From Anaerolineae bacterium (GTDB lineage Bacteria > Chloroflexota > Anaerolineae > Aggregatilineales > Phototrophicaceae): a stretch of DNA of 64,000 nucleotides. The notes below the pieces were generated by a model. That model saw nothing but the letters and a program-made list of their open reading frames with translations, was not told the DNA's origin and searched no databases. The translations under genes and the position numbers were made by a program. The stretch lies in assembly GCA_022824365.1 (NCBI GenBank), contig JAJEAA010000020.1, positions 1 to 64,000 on the forward strand, written 5' to 3'. This document shows positions 54,430-63,964 of this stretch, piece after piece (position 1 is the first letter of the stretch; each line of letters begins with the position of its first letter).

Positions 54430-56046
54430 CTAAAACGCCGCGATCTGCCCATCAGCCCGCGGCTCGCTGCCGCCGTGCAGGACGCCGTCCTCGACGCGGA
54501 TGATCTGCCCGCGCCCGAAATTGCCCCTCCCCAAGCCCGCTTCCGGCTGGATGCGATGACCGCGCTCGGCCAGGTCCGCCATGGTCTTGAATGGCGTCCC
54601 CTCTTCAATCAAAAGCGCGCCGCCGGGATCGCCATTCTGGATCATCCAGCGCGGCCGATTGAGCGCTTCCTGCGGGTTGAGCTCATCATCGACCATGGCG
54701 CTGATGACCTGGAAATGACCTTGCGGCTGCATGAAACCGCCCATCACGCCGAAGCTGGCCCAAAGCTCGCCGTCCTTCAATGCCATGCCCGGGATAATAG
54801 TGTGGTAGGGGCGCTTGCCTGGCGCCAGGGCGTTGCGGTGACCCGGCACGAGCGAGAAACCGGCGCCGCGATTCTGCAGCCAGACGCCCGTGCCCTCGGC
54901 GACGATGCCGACGCCGAAGCCCATGTACAGGCTCTTGATGAAGGAGCAGGCGTTGCCCGCGCCATCGACCGCGCTGAGGTAAATCGTGTCGGAGCCGCCA
55001 GGCAACTCTCCCGCGATCGGCGGCGGATCCATAGTGTAGTAATTGGAAATGAGACCGGCGCGTCCAGCGGCGTAGTCCTTGCTGAGCAGCTTCTCAACCG
55101 GTACATCCGCCCGGCGCATATCGGCGATGTATTCATGCGCGTCAGCCCAAGCCAGGCGCATCGACTCGACCATGAGGTGCAGGCGCTCCGGGGAATCCCA
55201 GGGCAGGGAGGCCAGGTCGAATTGCTCGGCGATATTCAGCGCGATCAAGGCGGTCAAACCCTGTCCGTTGGGCGGGCACTCGTAAATCGTTACGCCGCGA
55301 TAATCGGTATGGATTGGCTCGTCCCAGGTCGAGCGGTGATTCTCCAGATCAGCGAGGATCATCAGCCCGCCATGTTCCTGCAATGACTTGACGATTGCCT
55401 CGGCCACCGGTCCGGTATAGAAGGCATCAGGTCCGCCCTCGGCGATAGCGCGCAGGGTCTTCGCCAAGCCCGGCAAGCGGACGATCTGCCCCGCTTTCGG
55501 CGGCGCGCCATTGGGCAGATAATCTTCGGCATTGGCGGCGCTGCGCAGGAATGCGCCTGAACGCTCCCAGCGCAGGCCGACCACCGGCGCCGTCGGATAG
55601 CCGTCCCCCGCGTAATGGATGGCGTCTTTCAGCACATCGGCCAGCGTCATCGTGCCATGCCGCCGCAGCAAGTCATGCCAGCCGCGCACCGCCCCCGGCA
55701 CGGTCACGCTATGAGCGTGGCGCGGGTTCATCTTTTGCCAGCCCATGTCGCGGACTGTCTCCAGCGTCAAAGCTTGCGGCGCGCGTCCGCTGCCATTTAA
55801 GGCAGTGACCTGCTTGGTCGCCGCGTCGTAATAGAGGGCGAAGCAATCTCCGCCGATGCCGCAGGAGCCGGGATCCATGACATTCATCATCGCCGATGTG
55901 GCGACGGCGGCGTCGGCGGCGTTCCCACCCTGTCGCAAAATGTTGAGGCCCGCTTGGGCGGCCAGCGGGTTGCTGGCGCCGACCATGCCGCGGCGGGCGC
56001 TGATCATGGAGCGGCGGGATTTGAAATCGAGTGACATGGTTTTCAT
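54430..56046 (-). CDS. ggt: Gamma-glutamyltransferase / glutathione hydrolase family protein
   Basis: 538-residue Ntn hydrolase. GMVGASNPLAAQAGLNILRQGGNAADAAVAT and GIGGDCFALYYD begin the large subunit. DTIYLSAVDGAGNACSF has the autocleavage/nucleophile threonine T354. ASFGVMGGFMQPQGHFQV is in the small subunit. No signal peptide is visible, unlike periplasmic GGT, so it may be a cytoplasmic or cephalosporin-acylase-like branch. The start may be ATG 56046 or 56037. It is monocistronic. Confidence 0.9.
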   Translation of the reverse strand: MKTMSLDFKSRRSMISARRGMVGASNPLAAQAGLNILRQGGNAADAAVATSAMMNVMDPGSCGIGGDCFALYYDAATKQVTALNGSGRAPQALTLETVRDMGWQKMNPRHAHSVTVPGAVRGWHDLLRRHGTMTLADVLKDAIHYAGDGYPTAPVVGLRWERSGAFLRSAANAEDYLPNGAPPKAGQIVRLPGLAKTLRAIAEGGPDAFYTGPVAEAIVKSLQEHGGLMILADLENHRSTWDEPIHTDYRGVTIYECPPNGQGLTALIALNIAEQFDLASLPWDSPERLHLMVESMRLAWADAHEYIADMRRADVPVEKLLSKDYAAGRAGLISNYYTMDPPPIAGELPGGSDTIYLSAVDGAGNACSFIKSLYMGFGVGIVAEGTGVWLQNRGAGFSLVPGHRNALAPGKRPYHTIIPGMALKDGELWASFGVMGGFMQPQGHFQVISAMVDDELNPQEALNRPRWMIQNGDPGGALLIEEGTPFKTMADLAERGHRIQPEAGLGRGNFGRGQIIRVEDGVLHGGSEPRADGQIAAF

Positions 56047-56125
56047 TCAAATTGCTTTCTGTGCGTTTGAAAACGGAAAGTATTGTCGTATCGCAGTATC
56101 TAAAGACTTTGGCAGACTTTGGCGA

Positions 56126-56464
56126 TTATATCTGCTTAATGTTGTCACTGAGGATCTTGACGACCCGTCCAGTTTTCGTGCGTACGCAGCTTTTTATTTC
56201 TTTGCTCTGTATAGCATCAATTAACTCTTCAACAGCATCTCCCAGTTGCGGGTCGTTCTGGCTTTGCGCCAACGGGCGTAATTCCATAAGCGTGTCCTTC
56301 AGCCTATTTTCATCTGGGGAAAACGTGCCAGTGTATAAGTTGTTGGCGGATATAGCTAAATCGTTCATTCGTTTTGTTTCAGTCCGGCGATCGCTTCGAC
56401 GTTCTTCCTGTCTCCGCTCGTGATTGCGTATCAGACTGTTGAGTATGCCCTGCAACCAATTCAT
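56126..56464 (-). CDS. Hypothetical protein (112 residues)
   Basis: Unrecognised small charged protein. An amphipathic N-terminus (MNWLQGILNSLIRN) is followed by an Arg/Glu-rich helix (HERRQEERRSDRRTETKR) and a second helical part (RLKDTLMELRPLAQ, then GDAVEELIDAIQSK). It is probably mostly alpha-helical. ATG 56464 follows GGAGG by nine bases; in-frame ATGs further upstream sit in or before that box. It follows the trypsin-like protease gene by 53 bp on the same strand. Confidence 0.6.
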   Translation of the reverse strand: MNWLQGILNSLIRNHERRQEERRSDRRTETKRMNDLAISANNLYTGTFSPDENRLKDTLMELRPLAQSQNDPQLGDAVEELIDAIQSKEIKSCVRTKTGRVVKILSDNIKQI

Positions 56465-56517
56465 AACGCTCATCCTCCAAACGGCGAAGCTATCAGAAAT
56501 CATGCAGTTGCTTTAGT

Positions 56518-58350
56518 TTATGCTGCGTTTTTTCCCCGAACGGAAAATGTATAGGCCACCCGGCCAAATGGCCGATATTCGTCGTTAAAGAACAGCACTT
56601 CATATTCTCCTTCGGGTAGTCCTCCAATGAGCAAGTGAGGATCGCGATTTTCTTCTAATCGCGAGGCCAAACTAAATAGTTCGCCATTGCGCAGCACGGT
56701 GATGGAACTCCAATCCCAGGCCTCTGTAGTCGCGTATAAGATCAATCCGTCAATAAACAGGCACATCTTTGCAAATTCATCGTTTCGGTCATTACTGGGA
56801 TAAAGTCTCGCATCTCGACAATACGCTAAGCTTTGAGAATTAAGCAGATATGACAATGTCAGGTGGGATTGGTACCACAATTCTTGCGTGGCCATAATGT
56901 CTACAGACGGTTTGGCACGATTTAAGTCGCGTACCTCTAGTTCTTGGTTTTCTTGCGCGCGGACAGAGAATGTAAACGCCACTCTGCCGTACGGTTCTTT
57001 TCTCTTATTCCAGCGATAGTCGTTAAAGAACAGAACTTCGTAATCTCCTTCTGGCAGTTCGCCAATGAGCAGGTGTGAATCATGATGGTCTTCAGCTTCA
57101 GACGCCAAACTGAATAGCTTGCCATCGCGCAACACGGTGATGGAGCTCCAATGTAAGGCGTCTGTGCTCGCATACAGGACCAAACCGTCATATCGCGGAT
57201 TATCAAACAGGCACAACTGCGCCATATTGAAACTAGACCTGCTAGGATACATTCCTGTCTCGCGGCAATTCGTCGCACTTTGGTTATTAATCATCAATGG
57301 GAGCAGTAGATTGGCTTGGTACCATGAGCCCTGCACTTGTAATGCTGCTTTTGAAGGGAAACTGGAACGACGAAAATCAGATATTTCTAGCTCCACCGGT
57401 GTGTTGGTCGGTGTGGGTGTGTCCGTTGGCACCGGCGTATCGGTCGGTGTTGCGAGAACCTCGGGGGTTGCCCATCTCGCTGATACTTGCTCTACAGTTT
57501 CGTGCAACTCGCTTGTGAACGACTCGGCGATCCATGCAGTCTTCCCAGCATATCGAACTTTAAGCCAGTTGTACGGACTGCCTGCCTGATAGCCAATCAC
57601 TGCGAAGACATCGCCTGTCTGCGCCACACCGATTTTTGTATGATTTGTCCCTGGTCCCGACCGGATATTGACTGTTCGATCGACAGAAACGCGATATAGC
57701 ATCGCGGTCAACTCTTCAGCTATGTGCCGCGCCGTATTCGACGGGATGGCGAAGCCAAGCGCAGTCCCACGATAACCAGCCGTGTTGACCCCGATAACTT
57801 CGCCCGCTTGATTCAGCAGTGGACCGCCGCTATTTCCGGGCGCAAGCGCGGCATCGGTCTGTATCGCGCCTTGCATTGTCGCGCCGTCATCGAATTCCAG
57901 TCTGCGATTAAGCCCGCTGATAATCCCGCGGGTCAAGGTCGCGTCCAGGCCGTGCGGACTGCCTATCGCCACGACGGATTCTCCCACGACAAGGGCGTCC
58001 GAATCGCCAAATGTCACCGGTTTGAGCCGTTGACGCGCCACGTCGACTTTGATGACGGCCAGGTCGACGCGCGTATCTATACCGATCAACGCGGCCGGGA
58101 CTTCGTATCCGTCGTGGAATATAATGGTCAAAGCTCTGGCGTCTTCGACCACATGGGCATTAGTCACGATATGTCCGTCATCGTCGATAACAAAACCGGC
58201 GCCGCCAGCCGTGTCCGACCAACTGATTTCAACTTCAATCGACACAACCGAAGGACTGACGTCGCGATAAATCTCCGCTTCATTCTGCGCCCAAAATGGC
58301 GCAGTGAGCGGCAATACCAAGAGCATGAATAGCCAGAGCCTGCGAAACAT
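56518..58350 (-). CDS. Secreted trypsin-like (HtrA-type) protease with SH3b domain and two C-terminal repeats
   Basis: 610-residue exported protein. A signal peptide (1-21) precedes an S1C protease domain (25-215) with H66 (TNAHVV), D96 (DLAVIKV) and S174 (GNSGGPL). There is no PDZ domain. An SH3b domain (about 225-280, RTVNIRSGPGTNHTKIG) follows, then a Thr/Pro linker (TPTDTPVPTDTP). Two homologous domains of about 140 residues (321-465 and 471-605) share SSITVLRDGKLFSLAS and LPEGDYEVLFFND motifs. The repeated domain was not recognised. It is probably a surface or extracellular protease. Confidence 0.88.
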   Translation of the reverse strand: MFRRLWLFMLLVLPLTAPFWAQNEAEIYRDVSPSVVSIEVEISWSDTAGGAGFVIDDDGHIVTNAHVVEDARALTIIFHDGYEVPAALIGIDTRVDLAVIKVDVARQRLKPVTFGDSDALVVGESVVAIGSPHGLDATLTRGIISGLNRRLEFDDGATMQGAIQTDAALAPGNSGGPLLNQAGEVIGVNTAGYRGTALGFAIPSNTARHIAEELTAMLYRVSVDRTVNIRSGPGTNHTKIGVAQTGDVFAVIGYQAGSPYNWLKVRYAGKTAWIAESFTSELHETVEQVSARWATPEVLATPTDTPVPTDTPTPTNTPVELEISDFRRSSFPSKAALQVQGSWYQANLLLPLMINNQSATNCRETGMYPSRSSFNMAQLCLFDNPRYDGLVLYASTDALHWSSITVLRDGKLFSLASEAEDHHDSHLLIGELPEGDYEVLFFNDYRWNKRKEPYGRVAFTFSVRAQENQELEVRDLNRAKPSVDIMATQELWYQSHLTLSYLLNSQSLAYCRDARLYPSNDRNDEFAKMCLFIDGLILYATTEAWDWSSITVLRNGELFSLASRLEENRDPHLLIGGLPEGEYEVLFFNDEYRPFGRVAYTFSVRGKNAA

Positions 58351-58448
58351 TTCGCCTCTCTTTTCATTGACGCCAACGCGAGGATTGTAGCGAGACCGTC
58401 GCGACGCCGCTAGTTTCCTACACTCCGCGCGCCGCGAGTTTCGGTTTG

Positions 58449-58477
58449 TTGCGCTAAGTGAAACGGCGGTCTATACT
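58449..58477 (+). promoter_or_regulatory. Promoter of the Tat binding-protein operon
   Basis: TTGCGC (58449-58454) and TATACT (58472-58477) are 17 bases apart, about 65 bases before the ATG at 58543. The same two hexamers and spacing occur at the par operon promoter. Confidence 0.6.
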
Positions 58478-58542
58478 CGGCGCGTCTCATGTGTCGAGGA
58501 TGGACTTCGACTTCACCCGCATCTATGTAGGAGAAAAGAACA

Positions 58543-60378
58543 ATGAACAAGCATCTTAGGAAAATAATCGCGAACCTCAGGCCGGCGGAGAAGGTGCGGG
58601 TGGAAGAAGAACATCGCCGCGCTTACGACTTTGATCCGCGAGATCCCCTCTTCGGCTTGAGCACTGACGAACTCAGCGGTCCCAAATTGAGTCGGCGTTC
58701 TTTCTTGCGGCTGGTGGCGGCTTCCGGCGGCGGCCTGTCTCTGTCGCATCTCCTGGGCGCGGCTGGCATCGTCCTGCCGCAAGCGGCGCGGGCGGTGGCG
58801 CAATCCGGCGGTCACTTGATCTGCGGCTGGGCGGGCACGGCGGAAATCACCACGCTGGATCCAGCCGTGATCAATGCCGTGCTGCAGTTCCAGGTGGCTT
58901 CCAATGTGATGAGCGGCTTGACGCACATCAATGCCGACCTGGTAGCCGAAGGCGATCTGGCGACCGACTGGACCGTCTCCGATGACGGCTTGGTCTGGAC
59001 CTTCAACCTGCGCGAAGGCGTGACCTGGCATAATGGCGATCCCTTCTCCGCCGCCGATGTGGTTTATACTTACAACCGCTCCAAGAACCCGGAAAATTCC
59101 ATCCACTCCGGCAATCTCGTCAACGTGCTCGATGTCGTGGCGCTGGACGATTTCACGGTGGAACTGACGCTGGCGCGGCCCCAGGCATCGCTGCTGGTCA
59201 AGACGCTGGAGCGCTCCAGCGGCCGCGCGATGACCATCGTCAATGGGAACGCTATCGACTCAAAGGGCTTGCAAGAATACGGCTTGAAGCCCATCGGCAC
59301 CGGCCCCTTCCGCGTGACCGAGCATCAACTGGGCCAAGGCGTCGTGCTGGAGCGTTTCGATGACTACTACGACCCCGAGCGCCCGGTCGTGGACAAAGTC
59401 ACCATCATTCCTATCCCGGAGATTGAACCGCTGGCGGCCGCCATCGAGACCGGCGATATCCACTTGATCGGCGGCAATGCCGTCGCCGCTGAGTTGATCG
59501 ACCGCTTCCTGACCAACCCCGATCTGGTGGTGGACGAAATCGCGGGCAACGGCTTCCAATCAGTATTTGTCAATCCCTGGCGCGAGCCGATGGTGGTCGA
59601 GGACTTCAACCCCTCGGTCGACGAGCTCAAGCAGCAGAATGGCTTCAAGGTGCGCCTGGCGCTGGCCAAGGCTTTCGACCGCGGACGCTTCATTCAGCGG
59701 GCGCTATTCGGGCGTGGCGTGCCCGGCTTCGGCACCATCAACCCGGCGATGGGCTTCTATTTCGATACCGCCATCAACGAGACCAGCGAGCAGCGCTTTG
59801 ACGTCGAAGCGGCGCAGGCGCTCTTGGCGGATGCCGGCTACCCCAATGGCGAAGGCTTCCCCACGCTCAAACTGCTGACGACTCCGGCCGGCCGGCGAGC
59901 CGCCGAGGTCATGGTGGATATCTATCGCAACAACCTCAACATTGAACTTGAGCTGGATGTCAAAGACTTCACCGTGCTGATCGAAGACGCCTTCCGTATG
60001 GAATACGATTTGATGGCGCTGGGCAGCGGCGGCGATTTTGACCCCGATGACGGCTTGGTCGACTGGATGCAGACAACATCCCGCTTTAACGGTCCCAGCC
60101 GCAATGATGATGATCTGGTGGAAAAATACGGCGAGCGGCCCTTCGGCTCCTTCTCCGATGCTCGCGTGGACGCGCTCGTCGACCAACAAGCGGTCACCGC
60201 CGATCCCGAAGCGCGCAAGGTCCTGGTGCAGGAGGCGAATCAGATCACATCCGACAAGGTCGCCTCAATCTTCACCCACCACCTCACGGAGATACTGGTG
60301 CACCGCGCCGAGGTTACCGTCCCGCCGGCGGGCCGCATCGTGGGCTTGCGCGATCTCGATCGCGTATTCTTCAACTAG
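58543..60378 (+). CDS. Family-5 solute-binding protein with twin-arginine signal
   Basis: 611-residue peptide-type binding protein. It has an unusually long N-terminal cytoplasmic stretch (about 50 residues) before SRRSFLRLVAAS (R51/R52), a Tat signal followed by a hydrophobic segment. The SBP_bac_5 body has TWHNGDPFSAADVVYTYNRS and LKQQNGFKVRLALAKAFDRG. Export in folded form is implied. It starts the operon with two permeases, 105 bp before the first. Confidence 0.92.
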   Translation: MNKHLRKIIANLRPAEKVRVEEEHRRAYDFDPRDPLFGLSTDELSGPKLSRRSFLRLVAASGGGLSLSHLLGAAGIVLPQAARAVAQSGGHLICGWAGTAEITTLDPAVINAVLQFQVASNVMSGLTHINADLVAEGDLATDWTVSDDGLVWTFNLREGVTWHNGDPFSAADVVYTYNRSKNPENSIHSGNLVNVLDVVALDDFTVELTLARPQASLLVKTLERSSGRAMTIVNGNAIDSKGLQEYGLKPIGTGPFRVTEHQLGQGVVLERFDDYYDPERPVVDKVTIIPIPEIEPLAAAIETGDIHLIGGNAVAAELIDRFLTNPDLVVDEIAGNGFQSVFVNPWREPMVVEDFNPSVDELKQQNGFKVRLALAKAFDRGRFIQRALFGRGVPGFGTINPAMGFYFDTAINETSEQRFDVEAAQALLADAGYPNGEGFPTLKLLTTPAGRRAAEVMVDIYRNNLNIELELDVKDFTVLIEDAFRMEYDLMALGSGGDFDPDDGLVDWMQTTSRFNGPSRNDDDLVEKYGERPFGSFSDARVDALVDQQAVTADPEARKVLVQEANQITSDKVASIFTHHLTEILVHRAEVTVPPAGRIVGLRDLDRVFFN

Positions 60379-60483
60379 CCAAGGGAGTCAGATTGCAGGG
60401 GCGGCTGGCGGTCTAGCAGGTGTCTGCGCGACCCGCCGCCCCGCCCTTCAGCGCCGCAACTTTTCCAGAAACAAGGCATCCCA

Positions 60484-61425
60484 ATGCGCTATTTTGTCGG
60501 GCGGGTGATGCAAGCGTTGATAGTCGTCTGGGCGGTGGGGACGCTCGTTTTCTTCATGCTCCGCGCCGTGCCGGGCGATCCAATCCAGGCGCTGCTGGCT
60601 GATGTCGACCCCAGAGCCGCCGATGTCATACGCGCCAAGCTGGGCTTGGATCAGCCGGTCTGGGTGCAGTATATCTTCTGGATGCGCAATACGCTGGCCG
60701 GCGATCTCGGGCAGTCCCTCTACGGCAGCCACCAGGAAGTGAGCCAGCAGATTGCCGAAGCTATCCCGCGCACGGTCTCGCTGGCGCTGGTCGCCTTCTT
60801 GATCTCCTTCACCCTTGGTCTGACGGCCGGCATCGTCTCCGCCGTCAAAAAGGATACCTTCCTCGACTATGGCTTCAACCTCGCCGCCTTCCTCGGCATC
60901 AGCATGCCCTCATTTTGGATCGGCATCGTGCTGATAATCGTCTTCGCGGTTAATCTGCGCTGGTTCCCGTCCATCGGCTACAAACCCCTCAGCGCCGGTT
61001 TGGATCAGTGGCTGCGCTATCTGATATTGCCGGGTTTGTCCGTCGGTCTGCCATTCTCCGCCTCCATCGCCCGCTTGACCCGCTCCGCCATGCTCGAGGT
61101 CCTCGGGCAAGATTACATCACGGTGGCTCGCGCCAAAGGACTGAACGAGAAGCGCGTCGTCTTTCGCCATGCCCTGCGCAACGCCCTGATACCGGTGGTG
61201 ACCGTCATGGGCATCTCCTTGGCTTTGCTCTTTTCCGGCTCGGTTGTGGTGGAAAATGTCTTCGCCATCAAGGGGCTGGGGCGCGTCCTGATTCAAAGCA
61301 TCCTCAACCGCGACTACCCGGTCGTCCAGGGCAGCATCCTGCTGGTGGCCGTTTTGCTCGTCTTCATGAACTTGGCGGTGGATATGCTCTACCGTCTGAT
61401 TGATCCGCGGATCACCTATGACTGA
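60484..61425 (+). CDS. Dipeptide-type ABC transporter permease (DppB-like)
   Basis: 313-residue permease of standard size. An N-terminal span, AGDLGQSLYG, and the coupling loop ARAKGLNEKRVVFRHALRNALIPV are seen, with the end DPRITYD. It overlaps the downstream permease by eight bases (ATGACTGA). Confidence 0.95.
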   Translation: MRYFVGRVMQALIVVWAVGTLVFFMLRAVPGDPIQALLADVDPRAADVIRAKLGLDQPVWVQYIFWMRNTLAGDLGQSLYGSHQEVSQQIAEAIPRTVSLALVAFLISFTLGLTAGIVSAVKKDTFLDYGFNLAAFLGISMPSFWIGIVLIIVFAVNLRWFPSIGYKPLSAGLDQWLRYLILPGLSVGLPFSASIARLTRSAMLEVLGQDYITVARAKGLNEKRVVFRHALRNALIPVVTVMGISLALLFSGSVVVENVFAIKGLGRVLIQSILNRDYPVVQGSILLVAVLLVFMNLAVDMLYRLIDPRITYD

Positions 61426-62323
61426 CGCGATGAAAGATTCCAAGCCCGGCGGCAGTATCCCCGCGCTCTCCGCTGCCGGACCTGCCGACATGCCGGAGCG
61501 CCCGAAAGCTTGGCAACTGCTGCTGCGGGACAAACGCGCCATCGTCGGCTTGACCGTGCTCGGCTTGATCGTCGTCAGCACGCTCTTCGCCTCGGTAGTC
61601 TCTCCCTACGATCCGCTATCGCAAGAATTTGACATCTTGCTGCCGCCATCGCCCACGCACGTGCTCGGCACGGACGATCTTGGGCGCGACCTCTTCACCC
61701 GCATCTTGTACGGCGCGCGCGTATCGCTCTTCGTCGGCATCACCACCGTGACGATCTCGATGGTCCTCGGCGTGGCGATGGGCATCCTGGCTGGCTACTT
61801 TGGCGGCTGGATCGATATCGTCTTCATGCGCTATATCGACTTGCAGTGGGCATTTCCCAATTTCATCATCGCAGTTTACCTGGTGGCGGTCTTCGGCACT
61901 GGCTTGGCAAATGTGATCGTGGCGATATCCTTGGCTTTCCTCGATGACTTCGCGCGGATTACGCGGGGCATGGTGCTATCCATTCGCGAGGAGGAGTACG
62001 TGCTGGCGGCGCGCTCGATCGGCGCCTCCGATACAGCCATCATGTTGCGGCATATCTTGCCCAACGCCATCGCCCCCATCATCGTGCAGGCGACGCTCAG
62101 CGTCTCTTTTGCCATCCTCGCCGAAGCGGGTTTGTCCTTCCTCGGCTTAGGCGTCAAGGCATCTACGCCGACCTGGGGCTTGATCATCAGCGACGCGCGC
62201 AGCTTCTTCACCCGCGCCTGGTGGCTGGGCATTTATCCCGGGTTGGCAATCATGATCACTGTGCTGAGCATCAATTTCTTCGGCGATGCCCTGCGCGATG
62301 TGCTTGATGTGCGCGCGGAGTAG
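61418..62323 (+). CDS. Dipeptide-type ABC transporter permease (DppC-like)
   Basis: 301-residue permease. LGTDDLGRDLFTRILYG and AARSIGASDTAIMLRHILPNAIAPI are the family motifs. ATG 61418 overlaps the upstream stop; an in-frame TTG at 61400 would add six residues. The C-terminus ends LDVRAE rather than DPRL. It converges on the M20 peptidase gene with 22 bp between stops. Confidence 0.94.
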   Translation: MTDAMKDSKPGGSIPALSAAGPADMPERPKAWQLLLRDKRAIVGLTVLGLIVVSTLFASVVSPYDPLSQEFDILLPPSPTHVLGTDDLGRDLFTRILYGARVSLFVGITTVTISMVLGVAMGILAGYFGGWIDIVFMRYIDLQWAFPNFIIAVYLVAVFGTGLANVIVAISLAFLDDFARITRGMVLSIREEEYVLAARSIGASDTAIMLRHILPNAIAPIIVQATLSVSFAILAEAGLSFLGLGVKASTPTWGLIISDARSFFTRAWWLGIYPGLAIMITVLSINFFGDALRDVLDVRAE

Positions 62324-62345
62324 GCGCAAGAGTTACCGCCGAGGG

Positions 62346-63734
62346 CTAGTATTCGCCATCGCCGAGTTCGAATAACAGGCGAATCGCCACCTCGGTCGCG
62401 ATTTGAATATCGTCCGCGATAATGTACTCGTTCGGCGCATGCGAATTGCCGCCGGAGCCATAACCCAGCATGGTCACCGGTATGCCCAGCTCCCGCTGTA
62501 AGATGCCGCCCACTGCCAGCGACCCGCCGTGTCGCATAAGCAGCGCCTCCTTGCCAAGCGTCCCTTTGAGCGCCCGCTGTATCGCCTGTATCTCGCGTCC
62601 GTCCTCCGGCATCAGAAAGGGATGGGCAATGCCGATCAACTCGGCATCGATTTTGATGCCCGGCTCGGCGAAGGTCATGACATGCTCGACGAATCTCGCC
62701 CACATTACCTCGGTGTCCTGCCCCGCCACTGCGCGAATGGTGACGGTGAAGCGCGCCTCCGCCGGGATGATCGCCCGTGTCCCCTCGCCCTGCCAGCCGC
62801 CCGTGATGGCGCTGACATCAAGCGTCGGCTGTGAGGTACTGCGCTCGGCAAAGACGCCAAGATAATCGCCGAAGAAGGCATCGACGCCGGCCGCGCGCTG
62901 CAAAGGCGGTCCGATTGATTTCCAAAGCCGGTTCATGTCGCGTATCTGCCGATCCGTCATCGGAATGGCATCATCGTAAAAGCGCTTGATCCGCACCCGA
63001 CCGCTTTCATCGTGGAAAGAGGCGATGATGCGCGCCAGATAATGCGCCGGGTTCTTCACCGCGCCGCCATAGCGCCCGGAATGCAGATCGTGCGGCGGTC
63101 CCTGCACACGGATCTGACCCGTGATCGCCCCGCGCAGAGCGTTGCCGATGACCGGCTGCCGCGGCGAAAAGGGACCATCGGAGATGATCAGCGCGTCCGC
63201 CGCCAATAAGTCGCGATTAGCGGCCAGGAAGGGAGCGACATTCTTCGAGCCGAGTTCTTCCTCGCCTTCGAAGAAGAGCTTGATATTGACGGGCAAGGCG
63301 CCATTTGCGGAGAGGATCGCGTCGATGGCTTTCAGATTTATCCAGATGCCGCATTTGTCATCGACCGCGCCGCGCGCCACCAGGCGGTCGTCAACGATAG
63401 TCGGCTCAAACGGGGGCGTCCGCCATAGCGATTCGTCGCCGACTGGCTGCACATCGTAGTGCGCGTAAATGACGATGGTCGGCTTGTCCGCGCCGGCCTT
63501 CAACCAATCGGCATAGAGGACCGGGTTGCCGGCGGTCGGCAGCTTCCGCGCGTTATCCAGCCCGATACGCCGCATTTCCGCCACGATCCAATCGGCGCAA
63601 GCCTGCAACTGCGGCTGGAAACTCGGCTCTTGGCTGACGGATGGAAATCGCAGCAATTCCATAAAGCCGCTTTGATAGGCTTCATAGTTCCGCCGCGCCT
63701 GCTCGAGTGCGGCGCCTGTTTCGTAGTCGGTCAT
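62346..63734 (-). CDS. M20-family metallopeptidase (dipeptidase)
   Basis: 462-residue zinc peptidase. IVIYAHYDVQPVGD (H92, D94), RGAVDDKCGIWINLKAI (D125/D126) and FFEGEEELGS (E158/E159) are the M20 metal and catalytic motifs; HDLHSGRYGG-type GPPHDLHSGRYGG carries the bridging histidine region. A middle dimerisation domain is present. It fits dipeptidases of the CNDP/PepV-like group. It lies beside the peptide-type importer, so it probably splits imported peptides. Confidence 0.93.
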   Translation of the reverse strand: MTDYETGAALEQARRNYEAYQSGFMELLRFPSVSQEPSFQPQLQACADWIVAEMRRIGLDNARKLPTAGNPVLYADWLKAGADKPTIVIYAHYDVQPVGDESLWRTPPFEPTIVDDRLVARGAVDDKCGIWINLKAIDAILSANGALPVNIKLFFEGEEELGSKNVAPFLAANRDLLAADALIISDGPFSPRQPVIGNALRGAITGQIRVQGPPHDLHSGRYGGAVKNPAHYLARIIASFHDESGRVRIKRFYDDAIPMTDRQIRDMNRLWKSIGPPLQRAAGVDAFFGDYLGVFAERSTSQPTLDVSAITGGWQGEGTRAIIPAEARFTVTIRAVAGQDTEVMWARFVEHVMTFAEPGIKIDAELIGIAHPFLMPEDGREIQAIQRALKGTLGKEALLMRHGGSLAVGGILQRELGIPVTMLGYGSGGNSHAPNEYIIADDIQIATEVAIRLLFELGDGEY

Positions 63735-63793
63735 CTTTCATCCAGTTTGTATCCAAAGGGATTGTTCCAGTTGTTCGCAACCCATCGTATTAT

Positions 63794-63821
63794 TTGACAT
63801 TCCCAAACCAATTGTTAGACT
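63794..63821 (+). promoter_or_regulatory. Possible promoter of the gene at the window end
   Basis: A perfect TTGACA (63794-63799) is followed 16 bases later by TAGACT (63816-63821). The -10 is poor, so this is tentative. The start codon lies about 140 bases downstream. Confidence 0.35.
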
Positions 63822-63964
63822 CTTTCGGAATGCCAAAACTTGGGTAACATCGCTTTATACAGTATCTCATTGTATCTGGCAGGACCGAAGGCAAACTCCG
63901 CGTTTGCTCATTTGTCGCTCTAATGCCCACAAATCTATTCTAGCCACAGGAGGACAGGCTAAAT

